Shown here: positions 37,330-46,139 of the stretch, piece after piece
How positions within the stretch are numbered: position 1 is the first letter of the stretch
How the letters are laid out: each line of letters opens with the position of its first letter
From: Acidiferrobacterales bacterium
GTDB taxonomy: Bacteria; Pseudomonadota; Gammaproteobacteria; Acidiferrobacterales; SZUA-150
Direction: 5' to 3'
NCBI GenBank assembly: GCA_947258385.1
Contig: CAMYII010000105.1
Span: forward strand, 62,001 to 126,000
DNA: 64,000 nt
The notes under the pieces: generated by a model
Database searches by the model: none
The model's input: only the letters and a program-made list of their open reading frames with translations
Told to the model about the DNA's origin: nothing
Position numbers and translations under genes: made by a program

Positions 37330-39282
37330 TCAGGATCGTAAGGTCTTCCGCGGTCTCATCTCACCCGTGGCGGTCGCCTCGCGCGCGAAGAATCGCCTCA
37401 CATCCTCGACCTCGCGCGTGACCGGCATCGGCGGCAGGCTGTTCAGAAACACCCGGCCATAGCCCTTGCTCAACAGGCGTGGATCGCACAACACCAACAC
37501 CCCGCTGTCCTGTTCATCACGGATCAAACGCCCGGCGCCCTGCTTCAGCGCAATGACCGCATTGGGGAGCTGGTAGCCCATAAAGGCATTGCGCCCCGCC
37601 TGTTCCAGGGCCTGCCCGCGGGCGCGCAAGACCGGGTCATCCGGCGCGGCGAACGGCAGTTTATCGATGATCACGCAGGACAGGGCCTCGCCGCGCACAT
37701 CCACGCCCTCCCAGAAACTGCTCGTGCCCAGCAGAATGGCATTGCCGGCATCGCGAAATCGCGCGAGCAGCTCGGCGCGGGGGGCGCTGCCCTGCACCAG
37801 CAAAGGATAATCCAGCCGGCCTTCGAGCAGCTCCGCCGCGATTCTCAATGCGCGGTAGCTCGTAAACAACAGGAACGCCCGCCCCTGGCTGGCCTCCAGC
37901 ACCGGCAGGCAGGCCTGCACCACGCGGGAGGTATACTCATGATGTGCCGGAACGGGCAGCCCCTGCGGCAGGTACAAAAGCGTCTGCCCGGCAAAATCAA
38001 ACGGGCTGTCCCACTGCCCGGTCTCGGCCTCCTCCAGCCCCATCTGCGCCTGGAAATGCTCGAAGCGCCGGTCAATGGCCAGGGTGGCCGAGGTGAAGAC
38101 CCACGCCTTTGGCTCGGCCTGCAGGTGCTGCTGAAACGCCGTCGCCACTTCCAGCGGCGTCAAATACAGCACAAAGCCGCGCCCCGTGGCCTCAAACCAG
38201 GCCACGGATTCAGGCGGGGGCTGCTCGATGAAAAGCGTCAGCCGCTCCAGCAGCTCAACGGCGCGCCGGTAACAGCTCGCAAACCCCTGGCTCTTGCCGG
38301 CAGCGATCTCGAGCAAGGCCATCAGGCCACTGAGCCTCTCGCCGAGCGTGGCCAGGGCGCTGAGCACCTCCGCGTTGACCGCCGGTTCGCCCCAAGCATC
38401 ACGCCGCGGCTCAACACCGAAAGCGAGCCGAAAATCGGCCACGGCCTTCTGCAGTAACTTGACCGCATCCTGCATGCCGCGAACGGCGCTGTGCTCTTTG
38501 AGCTCTTCGGCCAGCGTGTCCTGGCACAGCCCGTTGAGCTGGCGGCTGCTTAACGCCTGTCCCAAAAATCGCGAGGCGATGTCGGGTAACTGATGCGCCT
38601 CATCGAAAACGACCGCATCCACGCCGGGCAATAACTGACCGAAGCCCTCTTCGCGCAGCGCCAGATCGGCGAAAAACAGGTGATGATTGACCACTAATAC
38701 GTCGGCCGCCAACGCCTCGCGGCGCGCGCGATTGACAAAACACTCGTGGTAATGCTCGCACTGGCTGCCCAGACAATTGTCCGCGGTCGAGGTGACACGC
38801 GGCCACAGCGTGGAGTCCTCGGGCACATCGTTGAGCTCGGCGATGTCGCCACTGCGCGTGCCGCCGGCCCAGGCCTTCAGGCGCACCCACTCGGCGGACT
38901 GCGCTTTCGATGCGAATCGGCCTTCGAGCTCGGTGCCCTCGAAGCGGTAGCGACACAAATAATTACTCCGGCCTTTGAGCAGGGCGCGGCTGACCGGGAC
39001 CTGCAGGGCATCCCGGACCAGGGGAAGGTCACGGTGAAACAACTGGTCCTGCAGGTTCTTGGTGCCGGTGGATATCAGCACTTTCTTGCCCGAGAGCAGC
39101 GCCGGGACCAGATAGGCAAAGGTCTTGCCGGTACCCGTGCCGGATTCGGCGATAAAAACGCCGTCATTGGCCAATGCCGCCTCGATCCTGGCGGCCAACT
39201 GCTGTTGGCCTTCCCGCGGGACGAAGCCCTCGAGCCGGCCGGCCAGCGGGCCCTCAGGCCCGAGAATTTCCTTGCTGTTCAA
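37330..39282 (-). CDS. XPD/DinG-family Fe-S helicase (YoaA-like)
   Basis: A 650-residue superfamily 2 helicase. Walker A GTGTGKTFAYLVPAL lies near residue 50 and the DEAH box VVFDEAHQLPD near 220. Four cysteines between them (NYLCRYRF, DNCLGSQCEHYHEC) are placed as the 4Fe-4S ligands of XPD-type helicases. The length and LSGKKVLISTGTKNLQDQL motif favour YoaA over the longer DinG. It unwinds 5'-3' and is implicated in replication-fork repair. It is convergent with the AddA-like gene (32-bp gap), making a cluster of DNA-repair genes. Confidence 0.93.
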   Translation of the reverse strand: MNSKEILGPEGPLAGRLEGFVPREGQQQLAARIEAALANDGVFIAESGTGTGKTFAYLVPALLSGKKVLISTGTKNLQDQLFHRDLPLVRDALQVPVSRALLKGRSNYLCRYRFEGTELEGRFASKAQSAEWVRLKAWAGGTRSGDIAELNDVPEDSTLWPRVTSTADNCLGSQCEHYHECFVNRARREALAADVLVVNHHLFFADLALREEGFGQLLPGVDAVVFDEAHQLPDIASRFLGQALSSRQLNGLCQDTLAEELKEHSAVRGMQDAVKLLQKAVADFRLAFGVEPRRDAWGEPAVNAEVLSALATLGERLSGLMALLEIAAGKSQGFASCYRRAVELLERLTLFIEQPPPESVAWFEATGRGFVLYLTPLEVATAFQQHLQAEPKAWVFTSATLAIDRRFEHFQAQMGLEEAETGQWDSPFDFAGQTLLYLPQGLPVPAHHEYTSRVVQACLPVLEASQGRAFLLFTSYRALRIAAELLEGRLDYPLLVQGSAPRAELLARFRDAGNAILLGTSSFWEGVDVRGEALSCVIIDKLPFAAPDDPVLRARGQALEQAGRNAFMGYQLPNAVIALKQGAGRLIRDEQDSGVLVLCDPRLLSKGYGRVFLNSLPPMPVTREVEDVRRFFAREATATGEMRPRKTLRS

Positions 39283-39496
39283 TACGAGACCACCCCCCGC
39301 GGTTTCAAGTGGGACAGAGTGTAATGCTTTTGCCGCCGTGGCGCATGGCGGCGACGGCCACGGACGTCACCCCGCCTGGCGGCCCATCGGCACGCGTATT
39401 GAGCCAGCACCATCCTCAGGTATTCTTCCGCCCGGCACATAGGCCGAATTCGTGCGCCAGCCTCGGTTCCGGGGTCCCGGAAGCGCGACCAACGCA

Positions 39497-39512
39497 TGGC
39501 ATAAAAGCTGCA
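39497..39512 (+). promoter_or_regulatory. Candidate sigma-54 promoter of the binding-protein/GGDEF-EAL pair
   Basis: TGGCATAAAAGCTGCA keeps the invariant GG (-24) and GC (-12) exactly 10 bases apart and matches the consensus TGGCAcg-N4-tTGCa at most key positions. It lies 74 bp before the ATG at 39587. The rest of the 304-bp gap (39283-39586) shows no other clear element; it has AAGGGA as ribosome-binding site just before the ATG. Confidence 0.5.
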
Positions 39513-39586
39513 CATAGTTAAGGTAACAGGGCTACCGGTGCTAGGACTATGCCCTGAAATTACTGCACATAAATAAGGGATAAAAC

Positions 39587-40672
39587 ATGGATACCAAGTG
39601 TTTTGCGTGCGCCCGGAAGGCCCGTGTGCTCTATGTTCTGGCGGCGGTACTGATCATTGTTAACGCGCTGATGGACACCGCGTCGGCGGCCGATAATCCG
39701 AAGGAGCTCGTGTTTTTGAACTGGTCCGACTATATGGACTCCGCGCTGATCAAGGAATTCGAGCAAAAACACGGCGTCAAGATCAGGCAGGCCTACTTCG
39801 AAACCGATGAGCTCAGAGAGGATATGCTGTTGGCGACCAACGGCGCCGGCTACGATCTGGTGGTAGTCAACGGACCCGCGCTCCATGCCTACGCCAAACG
39901 CAACTGGCTCGCACCCCTCGATCGGGCGAATGTGCCCAATTTGCGGCATCTTGATACCAAATATCTCGATGCCTTTCCCTCGGCCGCCGGTCACGCCGCG
40001 CCCTACTTCTGGGGAACCACCGGCATCGCCTATCGCAAGGATAAAATCACCAAACCGGTAACGAGCTGGAAACAGTTGTTCCAGCCAGCCGAAGCATTAC
40101 GGGGCAAGATCGTCATGATCAAAGACTCCCGCGATCTGATCGGCATGGCCCTGAAGGCCCTGGGCTATTCGGCCAACAGCACCGACAAGAAAGCACTGGC
40201 GGAAGCGGAACAGCTCTTATTGGCCCAGAAACCGTATGTCAAAACCTACTCCTACGTCTCGCTGGCCAAGGACTCCGTCCTGGTCACGGGTGAGGCGTGG
40301 ATGGCCATGATATACAGCGGCGATGCGCTGATGCTGCAAGAACATCATCCCGACATCACCTATGTGGTGCCAGAGGAGGGCGGCAACCTCTGGATCGATT
40401 ACCTCGTGGTGATGCGCGCCTCGACCAAGCAGGCGCTAGCCCGCAAATTCATCGATTTTCTGCTCGAGCCAAAGAATGCCGTGCGCCTGGCCCAATTCGT
40501 CTACTACGCCACGCCCAATAAGACCGCGGAGAAAATGCTGCCCAAAGACTTCCTCAGCGATCCCGTGATTTATCCCTCGAAGGACATCGTGGACAAATCC
40601 GAATCCTACACGATCCTGCCACCGCGTGTGCTCAAGAAAAGAAATAGCATCTTCTCGCGGGTGACGCGTTAG
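39587..40672 (+). CDS. PotD/NspS-like periplasmic polyamine-binding sensor protein
   Basis: A 361-residue secreted binding protein: N-terminal hydrophobic signal (VLYVLAAVLIIVNAL, cleaved near ASAA at ~35), then the PotD/PotF fold, with FLNWSDYMDSALIKEFEQKHG, YDLVVVNGPALH, YFWGTTGIAYRKDK and ITYVVPEEGGNLWIDY. The family binds spermidine or putrescine. No permease or ATPase genes are nearby. The next gene, 11 bp on, is a membrane GGDEF-EAL protein. That pairing is the NspS-MbaA arrangement of Vibrio, where the binding protein signals polyamine levels rather than importing them. The ligand cannot be fixed from the sequence alone. Confidence 0.85.
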   Translation: MDTKCFACARKARVLYVLAAVLIIVNALMDTASAADNPKELVFLNWSDYMDSALIKEFEQKHGVKIRQAYFETDELREDMLLATNGAGYDLVVVNGPALHAYAKRNWLAPLDRANVPNLRHLDTKYLDAFPSAAGHAAPYFWGTTGIAYRKDKITKPVTSWKQLFQPAEALRGKIVMIKDSRDLIGMALKALGYSANSTDKKALAEAEQLLLAQKPYVKTYSYVSLAKDSVLVTGEAWMAMIYSGDALMLQEHHPDITYVVPEEGGNLWIDYLVVMRASTKQALARKFIDFLLEPKNAVRLAQFVYYATPNKTAEKMLPKDFLSDPVIYPSKDIVDKSESYTILPPRVLKKRNSIFSRVTR

Positions 40673-40683
40673 AGGAATAAACC

Positions 40684-43167
40684 TTGAAGCTGCAGTCAAA
40701 GATCGCATTGCTGCTCATACCGCTGGTGGTGATCCCGCTGTTGGTGGTTGGCTGGATCGCTTACACCCAGTTGCGCGAGACGACAGAACGCAAATCCTTC
40801 GATGAGATGACGACGGTCACGCATCAGCTGGAAGGGCGTATGCAGACTTTACTGCAGACAACGCAGGCGAATGTCGGTCTATTCTCCGAGTCGGACTTGC
40901 TGGAGAAGTACCTGCTCACCGCCGATGAATGGGAGCGCTACGCATTGATGCAGGGGCCCTTGCTGCGATTGTTTGCCAGTTATCAGCAGGCCTATCCGGG
41001 CTATTACGAGATCCGGGTGCTGCTTCCGGATGGTTATGAAGACACCCGCCTGGCGGTTGCGGGTCTACAGAATCTCCAAGAAGACGAATCGGAAACCGAA
41101 ATTTTCAAGGCAATGCAGCGGTCGCCCAATCACCTTTATACCAGCGTTTTTCGTAACCCGGATAATCAGAAGATCTCTCTTCTCGTGAGCAAACGAATAA
41201 ACCTCAGAGACGCCAGCAAGGATCCTATCGCCTCGAAACCCATCGTACGCGGGTATCTCGTAATTACGGTTGACCTGGAATTTCTCGATAAGGAACTTGC
41301 CCGTCACCGGATACATCATAACGGTACGCTTTTCTTGACCGACGAAAAGGGACGCATTCTATTCCACCCGGACGCCGCCATGAAACAACAGATGCTCCCG
41401 CAAAACCCGTTTGAAAAACTGCGCACGCTTGTACACCCGGCGGACCAAGCGCACGCTCACAGCGAACATCTGCTCAAAACAAACTACCAGGGTAATGCCA
41501 CGCTGTTCATGGGTCAGCAGATACACGATCAGCTTTTCCTGTTCGCGCTGTTGCCAGAATCCGAGTTGCTCGCGGCCAGCCACAGGCTGGGGCTGGTCAT
41601 CATGGCCATCACCTTGCTGGCCATCGTACTCACCGCGGCCCTGCTGTTTGCGTTCCTGAGGCACACGCTTGTCAAACCCATTCTGCACCTGAGCAACATC
41701 ACCAAGGAATTCGGCCGCGGCAATCTGACGCTTGAGATCGATGTGGCCTCCAACGATGAAGTGGGCGAGCTGGCACAGTCATTCAAGGACATGCGCCAGA
41801 ATCTGCAGAGCTCCAATGAACAGATCCGTTATCTCGCCTACCATGACCACCTCACGGCACTGCCGAACCGGCTCATGTTCAATGACTATCTGGAGCATTC
41901 GCTGGGTCGCGCCCGGCGCGCGAGTGAGACGCTCGCGCTGCTGTACATCGATCTCGATAACTTCAAACGCATTAACGACACCCTTGGCCATCACGCCGGC
42001 GACGAATTGCTGACGCTCCTGGCCCAGCGTCTGCGGTCCAGTCTGCGCCAAGAGGACTACCTGGCGCGACCCGAGTCAGAGCGGGAGACAGACACCGTGG
42101 CGCGGGTCGGTGGTGACGAATTCACCATTATCCTTCCCGCTATTAAAAGCCCCTACGCCGGTGCGTCGGTCGCCACCCGCGTGCTGGAGATGCTGTCACA
42201 TCCTTTCAGCGTAGGCCCACATGAGATCTTTATCACGGTCAGTATTGGCATCACTACCTACCCGCAGGATGCCCAAAATGCCGAAGCGCTGGTGAAAAAC
42301 GCCGACGTGGCCATGTACCATGCCAAGGAACAGGGCAAGAACAATTACCAGTACTACTCCGAATCCATGAATGTCGCCGCGCTGGAGCGCCTGACCCTGG
42401 AAAACCGCCTGCGCGGCGCCCTGGAACGCGACGAGCTGCTGCTCCACTATCAACCCCTGATTTACGCCCGCACGCAGAGGATCACTGGCGTCGAGGCCCT
42501 GATCCGCTGGCAGCATCCCGAGCTGGGTCTGCTTCCTCCCGCACAATTCATTCCCCTCGCGGAAGAGAGCGGCCTGATCGTACCGATCGGTAAGTGGGTG
42601 TTAAGAACGGCGTGTAACCAGATGAAACAATGGCGGGACGCCGGCATGAGCAACCTGCGCATGTCCGTCAATTTGTCGAATCAGCAATTTCGCCGCGAAC
42701 CGCTCAACAGCGTTATCGAAGGGACCCTGGTTGAAACCGGCCTGCCGCCTGAGTATCTCGAAGTGGAATTGACGGAATCGACCATCATGCAATCGGAGAA
42801 GACTGCGGCAAGGATGCTGACAGCGATAAAAAAACTCGGTGTACGTATCGCCCTGGACGATTTCGGTACCGGATACTCATCGTTGAGCTACCTGCGGCGC
42901 TTCCCGATCGATACCTTAAAGATAGACCGCAGCTTCGTCAGGGATATCGCGAGCGGTCAAGACGACGACGCGATTATCTCCGCCATTATCGCCATGGCGG
43001 AAACGCTAAAGCTCAGTGTCACTGCCGAGGGCGTGGAAACCCTACAGCAGTTCGAGTTCCTTCGTGAAAACCGATGCAATACCATCCAGGGCTTTCTCTT
43101 CAGCCGCCCGGTCCCGCCGGAAGAAATCGAACGGCTGCTGGCGCAACCGGTCATGCTGGCAGGATAA
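40684..43167 (+). CDS. Membrane GGDEF-EAL c-di-GMP enzyme with periplasmic sensor (MbaA-like)
   Basis: An 827-residue protein: TM helix near 7-27, periplasmic Cache-like sensor (~30-300), TM helix near 303-328 (LGLVIMAITLLAIVLTAALLF), HAMP (~330-385), GGDEF domain (~390-555) and EAL domain (~565-820). The cyclase motif is intact (ARVGGDEFTI), with a product-inhibition I-site RETD five residues before it. The EAL motif (GVEALIRWQ), DDFGTGYSSL and the TAEGVET loop are intact too, so both activities are possible. The likely start is a TTG at 40684, preceded by AGAGGA. It is in one operon with the PotD-like protein, its probable periplasmic input. Confidence 0.92.
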   Translation: MKLQSKIALLLIPLVVIPLLVVGWIAYTQLRETTERKSFDEMTTVTHQLEGRMQTLLQTTQANVGLFSESDLLEKYLLTADEWERYALMQGPLLRLFASYQQAYPGYYEIRVLLPDGYEDTRLAVAGLQNLQEDESETEIFKAMQRSPNHLYTSVFRNPDNQKISLLVSKRINLRDASKDPIASKPIVRGYLVITVDLEFLDKELARHRIHHNGTLFLTDEKGRILFHPDAAMKQQMLPQNPFEKLRTLVHPADQAHAHSEHLLKTNYQGNATLFMGQQIHDQLFLFALLPESELLAASHRLGLVIMAITLLAIVLTAALLFAFLRHTLVKPILHLSNITKEFGRGNLTLEIDVASNDEVGELAQSFKDMRQNLQSSNEQIRYLAYHDHLTALPNRLMFNDYLEHSLGRARRASETLALLYIDLDNFKRINDTLGHHAGDELLTLLAQRLRSSLRQEDYLARPESERETDTVARVGGDEFTIILPAIKSPYAGASVATRVLEMLSHPFSVGPHEIFITVSIGITTYPQDAQNAEALVKNADVAMYHAKEQGKNNYQYYSESMNVAALERLTLENRLRGALERDELLLHYQPLIYARTQRITGVEALIRWQHPELGLLPPAQFIPLAEESGLIVPIGKWVLRTACNQMKQWRDAGMSNLRMSVNLSNQQFRREPLNSVIEGTLVETGLPPEYLEVELTESTIMQSEKTAARMLTAIKKLGVRIALDDFGTGYSSLSYLRRFPIDTLKIDRSFVRDIASGQDDDAIISAIIAMAETLKLSVTAEGVETLQQFEFLRENRCNTIQGFLFSRPVPPEEIERLLAQPVMLAG

Positions 43168-43200
43168 GCCCCCTATAGCGTACTGCGCTGGATGGCACGG

Positions 43201-44877
43201 CTAACTGGATGCTTTCTTTGGGCCGGGTTTGTCACCGAACTTTAACCATTCCCAACCACGGCGGATCAGCGCGAAGCCGCCAACGATCACGATGCCCGTA
43301 ACAAAGATGACGGCCCCGCGGCGAATCAAGGTCCACCAGTCAATCGCTGTCATTACCTTCCAGATGTCGGTCATCCACGCGGCCAGCGCTTGCTTGTTCA
43401 AGGCCGCCTGGGTCAGCACCTGCAACAGATCGCCGGCATGGCGCAACAGCCATATGAGATACGCCATACCGACCAGCGGAATCAGCCCCAGGATTGCGAG
43501 CAATGCCCAGTAGATAACACGCGCGGCCCATGGCCGGAGACGGTCCCGCGGTCTCTCGAATGGCTTGCCTTCGAACCAGGGAACCAACCGATCGATGAGA
43601 CGGTCACCGGAAGCGCCGGCCCACCAGTAGTGGGTGTGGGCGGTCGCGAGCGTCCACTGATCGGCCCATTCCACATTGGTCACCGCCAGCCCACCGACCA
43701 CGCAAGCCGATTCGTTTTCGCACCAAAGCGAAACCTTGCCCGCCACGATGTCCTGGATATCCGCCACGTTGATCCACGGGCGCTTACCGGGGATCGGCTC
43801 GCCATTGGCCGGCACGATGGCCGGCCACAGCGCCGCGAATTTGTTCAACGGACTGCCCAGGGTGAGCACACCGCGCAGCCCCGCGAACAGCGCCGCCCTG
43901 TCGATGGCGGCATCCGGGCCGAGCCAGGGGGGACGGCGCGGACTGGCGTTCACATCCTCAATCCCGGACATCTCGTGCTGGTAGGGCCCAGGCAAATTGT
44001 TCCATTCCTCTTCCGTCAGATAATTCGGCAACCGGTGGCCATGCTCCATGAGGGCATTGAACGCCACCACCGTACCCAGACTGTGGGCAACGACATAGAA
44101 TCCGTCGAGCCGCCCTTCTGTAACATCACGCGCCATTGCCACGAGCGCGCGCACCATACGCCGGCGTATCGCCACCCGCGACTTCTCGCCCACAACCTCG
44201 ACCCGATCGTCCTTGCGCGTTACCCAATCCTGATAGAGCTTGACGTCCCCGAGATAGTCGTAGATCAGTTCACGCAGGGCGCCGATCCACGTAGCCTTGA
44301 AGGACAGCCGGGTCAGCAGCCAGTACAGGAGATCCACAGAGATGAGCATCAGGAAAAACAACAACGCCGTGAGCAACAGTTGTGCGCGTACCACGATCCA
44401 TGCGCCGAACGATAGCGCTTTTGGCGGCACCATGTCCGGCAAGACACCAGACTCCGACTTGGCCTTATCGAACACCCGGATCCCCGGCATTGCCAGCGCC
44501 CAACCGACGAGCTTCATCCACCGCCACACACTGACCCGCTCGTCCAGATCCGCCCAGAAGACCTCACGATAATGGACCTGCATGCGCGTCCCATCCCCGG
44601 GACGACGCCAACTGACGATCGCGCGGGTGCTGCTGCCGTCCAGCGCCGACCCACCGCTATCACCTCCGGCTCGCGTGAGCAGTTGCACATGGGGGGGGCG
44701 TTCGCGGTCCCGCCTCAAGGCCTTGACGAAATTGCTGGCGGTGCCCTCCAGATGCTCATAGTGGCTCTGCTCGCCGACCCCGTGCACCACCAGCACGCCG
44801 ATGCGCTCGACGGTTTCGGCCTGGCTTTCAGATCCTTCGATTTTCCCGGTCTTCTTGGATTTCGTGGCTTTGGTCAT
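43201..44877 (-). CDS. Membrane-associated alpha/beta-hydrolase (lipase-like)
   Basis: A 558-residue protein. IGVLVVHGVGEQSHYEHLEG near residue 30 is the oxyanion-loop region of a lipase-like hydrolase, and the nucleophile elbow is VVAHSLGTVV near 265. Three or more hydrophobic segments are visible: one before the elbow (LLLTALLFFLMLISVDLLYW) and two in the C-terminal ~110 residues (YWALLAILGLIPLVGMAYLI; AVIFVTGIVIVGGFALI). The ATG at 44877 has GGAGG seven bases upstream. An NlpC/P60 gene lies 32 bp upstream on the same strand. The substrate is unknown; esterase or phospholipase action on membrane lipids is an inference. Confidence 0.85.
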   Translation of the reverse strand: MTKATKSKKTGKIEGSESQAETVERIGVLVVHGVGEQSHYEHLEGTASNFVKALRRDRERPPHVQLLTRAGGDSGGSALDGSSTRAIVSWRRPGDGTRMQVHYREVFWADLDERVSVWRWMKLVGWALAMPGIRVFDKAKSESGVLPDMVPPKALSFGAWIVVRAQLLLTALLFFLMLISVDLLYWLLTRLSFKATWIGALRELIYDYLGDVKLYQDWVTRKDDRVEVVGEKSRVAIRRRMVRALVAMARDVTEGRLDGFYVVAHSLGTVVAFNALMEHGHRLPNYLTEEEWNNLPGPYQHEMSGIEDVNASPRRPPWLGPDAAIDRAALFAGLRGVLTLGSPLNKFAALWPAIVPANGEPIPGKRPWINVADIQDIVAGKVSLWCENESACVVGGLAVTNVEWADQWTLATAHTHYWWAGASGDRLIDRLVPWFEGKPFERPRDRLRPWAARVIYWALLAILGLIPLVGMAYLIWLLRHAGDLLQVLTQAALNKQALAAWMTDIWKVMTAIDWWTLIRRGAVIFVTGIVIVGGFALIRRGWEWLKFGDKPGPKKASS

Positions 44878-44909
44878 AGCATCCTCCATGAAACGACAGC
44901 GCTGTTACT

Positions 44910-45710
44910 CTAGCTTGCATTCAGAAGCACAAACGGATCCTTCGCCACCCACTCGACACCACGCCCATGAGAATCACTGGCCGTCAGCCGAACGCCGGCT
45001 GATTTTGTCAGCGCTGCCCGCGGTGTTGTCGCCGCCGAGCCGCTGCCTCCCGACTCGAACGCGACCGGTCCGACCTCGACGGGTCGATTGCCTGCGTCTT
45101 TCTCTAACAGTATAGGCGGCACATTGGTGGCATGTATGGCGATATGGTGAATCCGCTTCCCGGGTCGGCGGTAAAATACAAGACACCCGGGCATGAGGTC
45201 CTCGACCCGGGTGATGTCCGGACAGCCCTTATCGTCGAAATATTTGTAAAGCCCCGCGGCCGTCATCCGCCCGCCGTCATATAAAGCCGGCCATGCCCGC
45301 GCCGTCTGCATCAGCGCCACCGAGGCGAAGCCGCTGCAGTCAAATCCCCCCTCCCCGGCCTCCTCCCCGCCCCAGGCATAGAGATAATCGCCCACCATTC
45401 TCGCCGCCATCAGCAACAGAAAAACCCTGGCATCCATGACTTCGCTCATATGCGCCTCCCGATCAGCGCCTGGTACATTACCGCGTGCGTTCCCATGGGC
45501 GCTGGCCGATGCCCGCCCCTCAACGGCCACATACTTGGCATAGACATAACCGGTCAGCTCGCCGGCCTTGACGCGGTACCAGTTCCCTTCCCGACGCACA
45601 ATCTCCACACGATCACCCCGACCAAGCTGGCCAATAGACGGCTTGTTAGTCGACGGACGCGGCCGCATATTCAGGCGACTGACCTTAACGACACCGACTT
45701 TCGGATTCAT
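44910..45710 (-). CDS. SH3b-NlpC/P60 cell-wall hydrolase
   Basis: A 266-residue protein: an SH3b domain (VSRLNMRPRPSTNKPSIGQL ... WYRVKAGELTGYVYAKYV, residues ~8-65), then an NlpC/P60 papain-like domain with the catalytic Cys in GFDCSGFAS (near 128), His in RIHHIAIHA (near 190) and a polar residue after it. It has no signal peptide. The family cleaves peptidoglycan stem peptides. The ATG at 45710 follows TAGGAG. It shares its SH3b-plus-hydrolase layout with the amidase at 49632, suggesting a common system. Confidence 0.9.
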   Translation of the reverse strand: MNPKVGVVKVSRLNMRPRPSTNKPSIGQLGRGDRVEIVRREGNWYRVKAGELTGYVYAKYVAVEGRASASAHGNARGNVPGADREAHMSEVMDARVFLLLMAARMVGDYLYAWGGEEAGEGGFDCSGFASVALMQTARAWPALYDGGRMTAAGLYKYFDDKGCPDITRVEDLMPGCLVFYRRPGKRIHHIAIHATNVPPILLEKDAGNRPVEVGPVAFESGGSGSAATTPRAALTKSAGVRLTASDSHGRGVEWVAKDPFVLLNAS

Positions 45711-46139
45711 CAACGATGCTCCTAAATAATACCAATCAGCACGCTGTTTCTTATGAATGGACCCCGTGAATTCACAAATTCAGCTAAGCTACCTGCTTCG
45801 ATGAAATTCGCCAGTTAGGCCAAACCATCCGTCCACGGAAACATCCAGCGATTCCTGACAGACGTTATTGCGTCTTTTTTTCGACCGAAACGGGGTATTT
45901 TGGTCTATCATTTTTTGGCCATGATGCCTTCTCTAATGCCCATTCGAGGTAGCGAAATCAATGCCTTCTTTATTCGCTTCTCTCTTGTTGTATAATCAAT
46001 TACATTGCGCGCCTCCTCCCTTATCCACAATTGAGATGCCAGTCAAATGGCTGATAGGCCACGAATTGATTTATTGCGTATCGTCGCTGATGTGATGCTT
46101 GCTGGGCCGCGCACTGCTTTCCCGTCGGTTATGAGGATG
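45711..46139. other. Gap without a recognisable gene
   Basis: A 429-bp AT-rich stretch between the protease gene's stop and the NlpC/P60 start. It holds no ORF with family resemblance. A plus-strand TATAAT (45991-45996) has no matching -35. The minus-strand promoter of the NlpC/P60-hydrolase pair is expected here but I cannot place it. Confidence 0.5.

Noticed and set aside
39587-43167. Polyamine ABC transporter
   Set aside because: No permease or ATPase gene is present; the next gene in the same operon is a signalling enzyme, so a sensor role is more likely than import.
43390-44415. 341-codon plus-strand ORF
   Set aside because: Antisense to the membrane hydrolase; no recognisable domain, membrane segments or ribosome-binding site.
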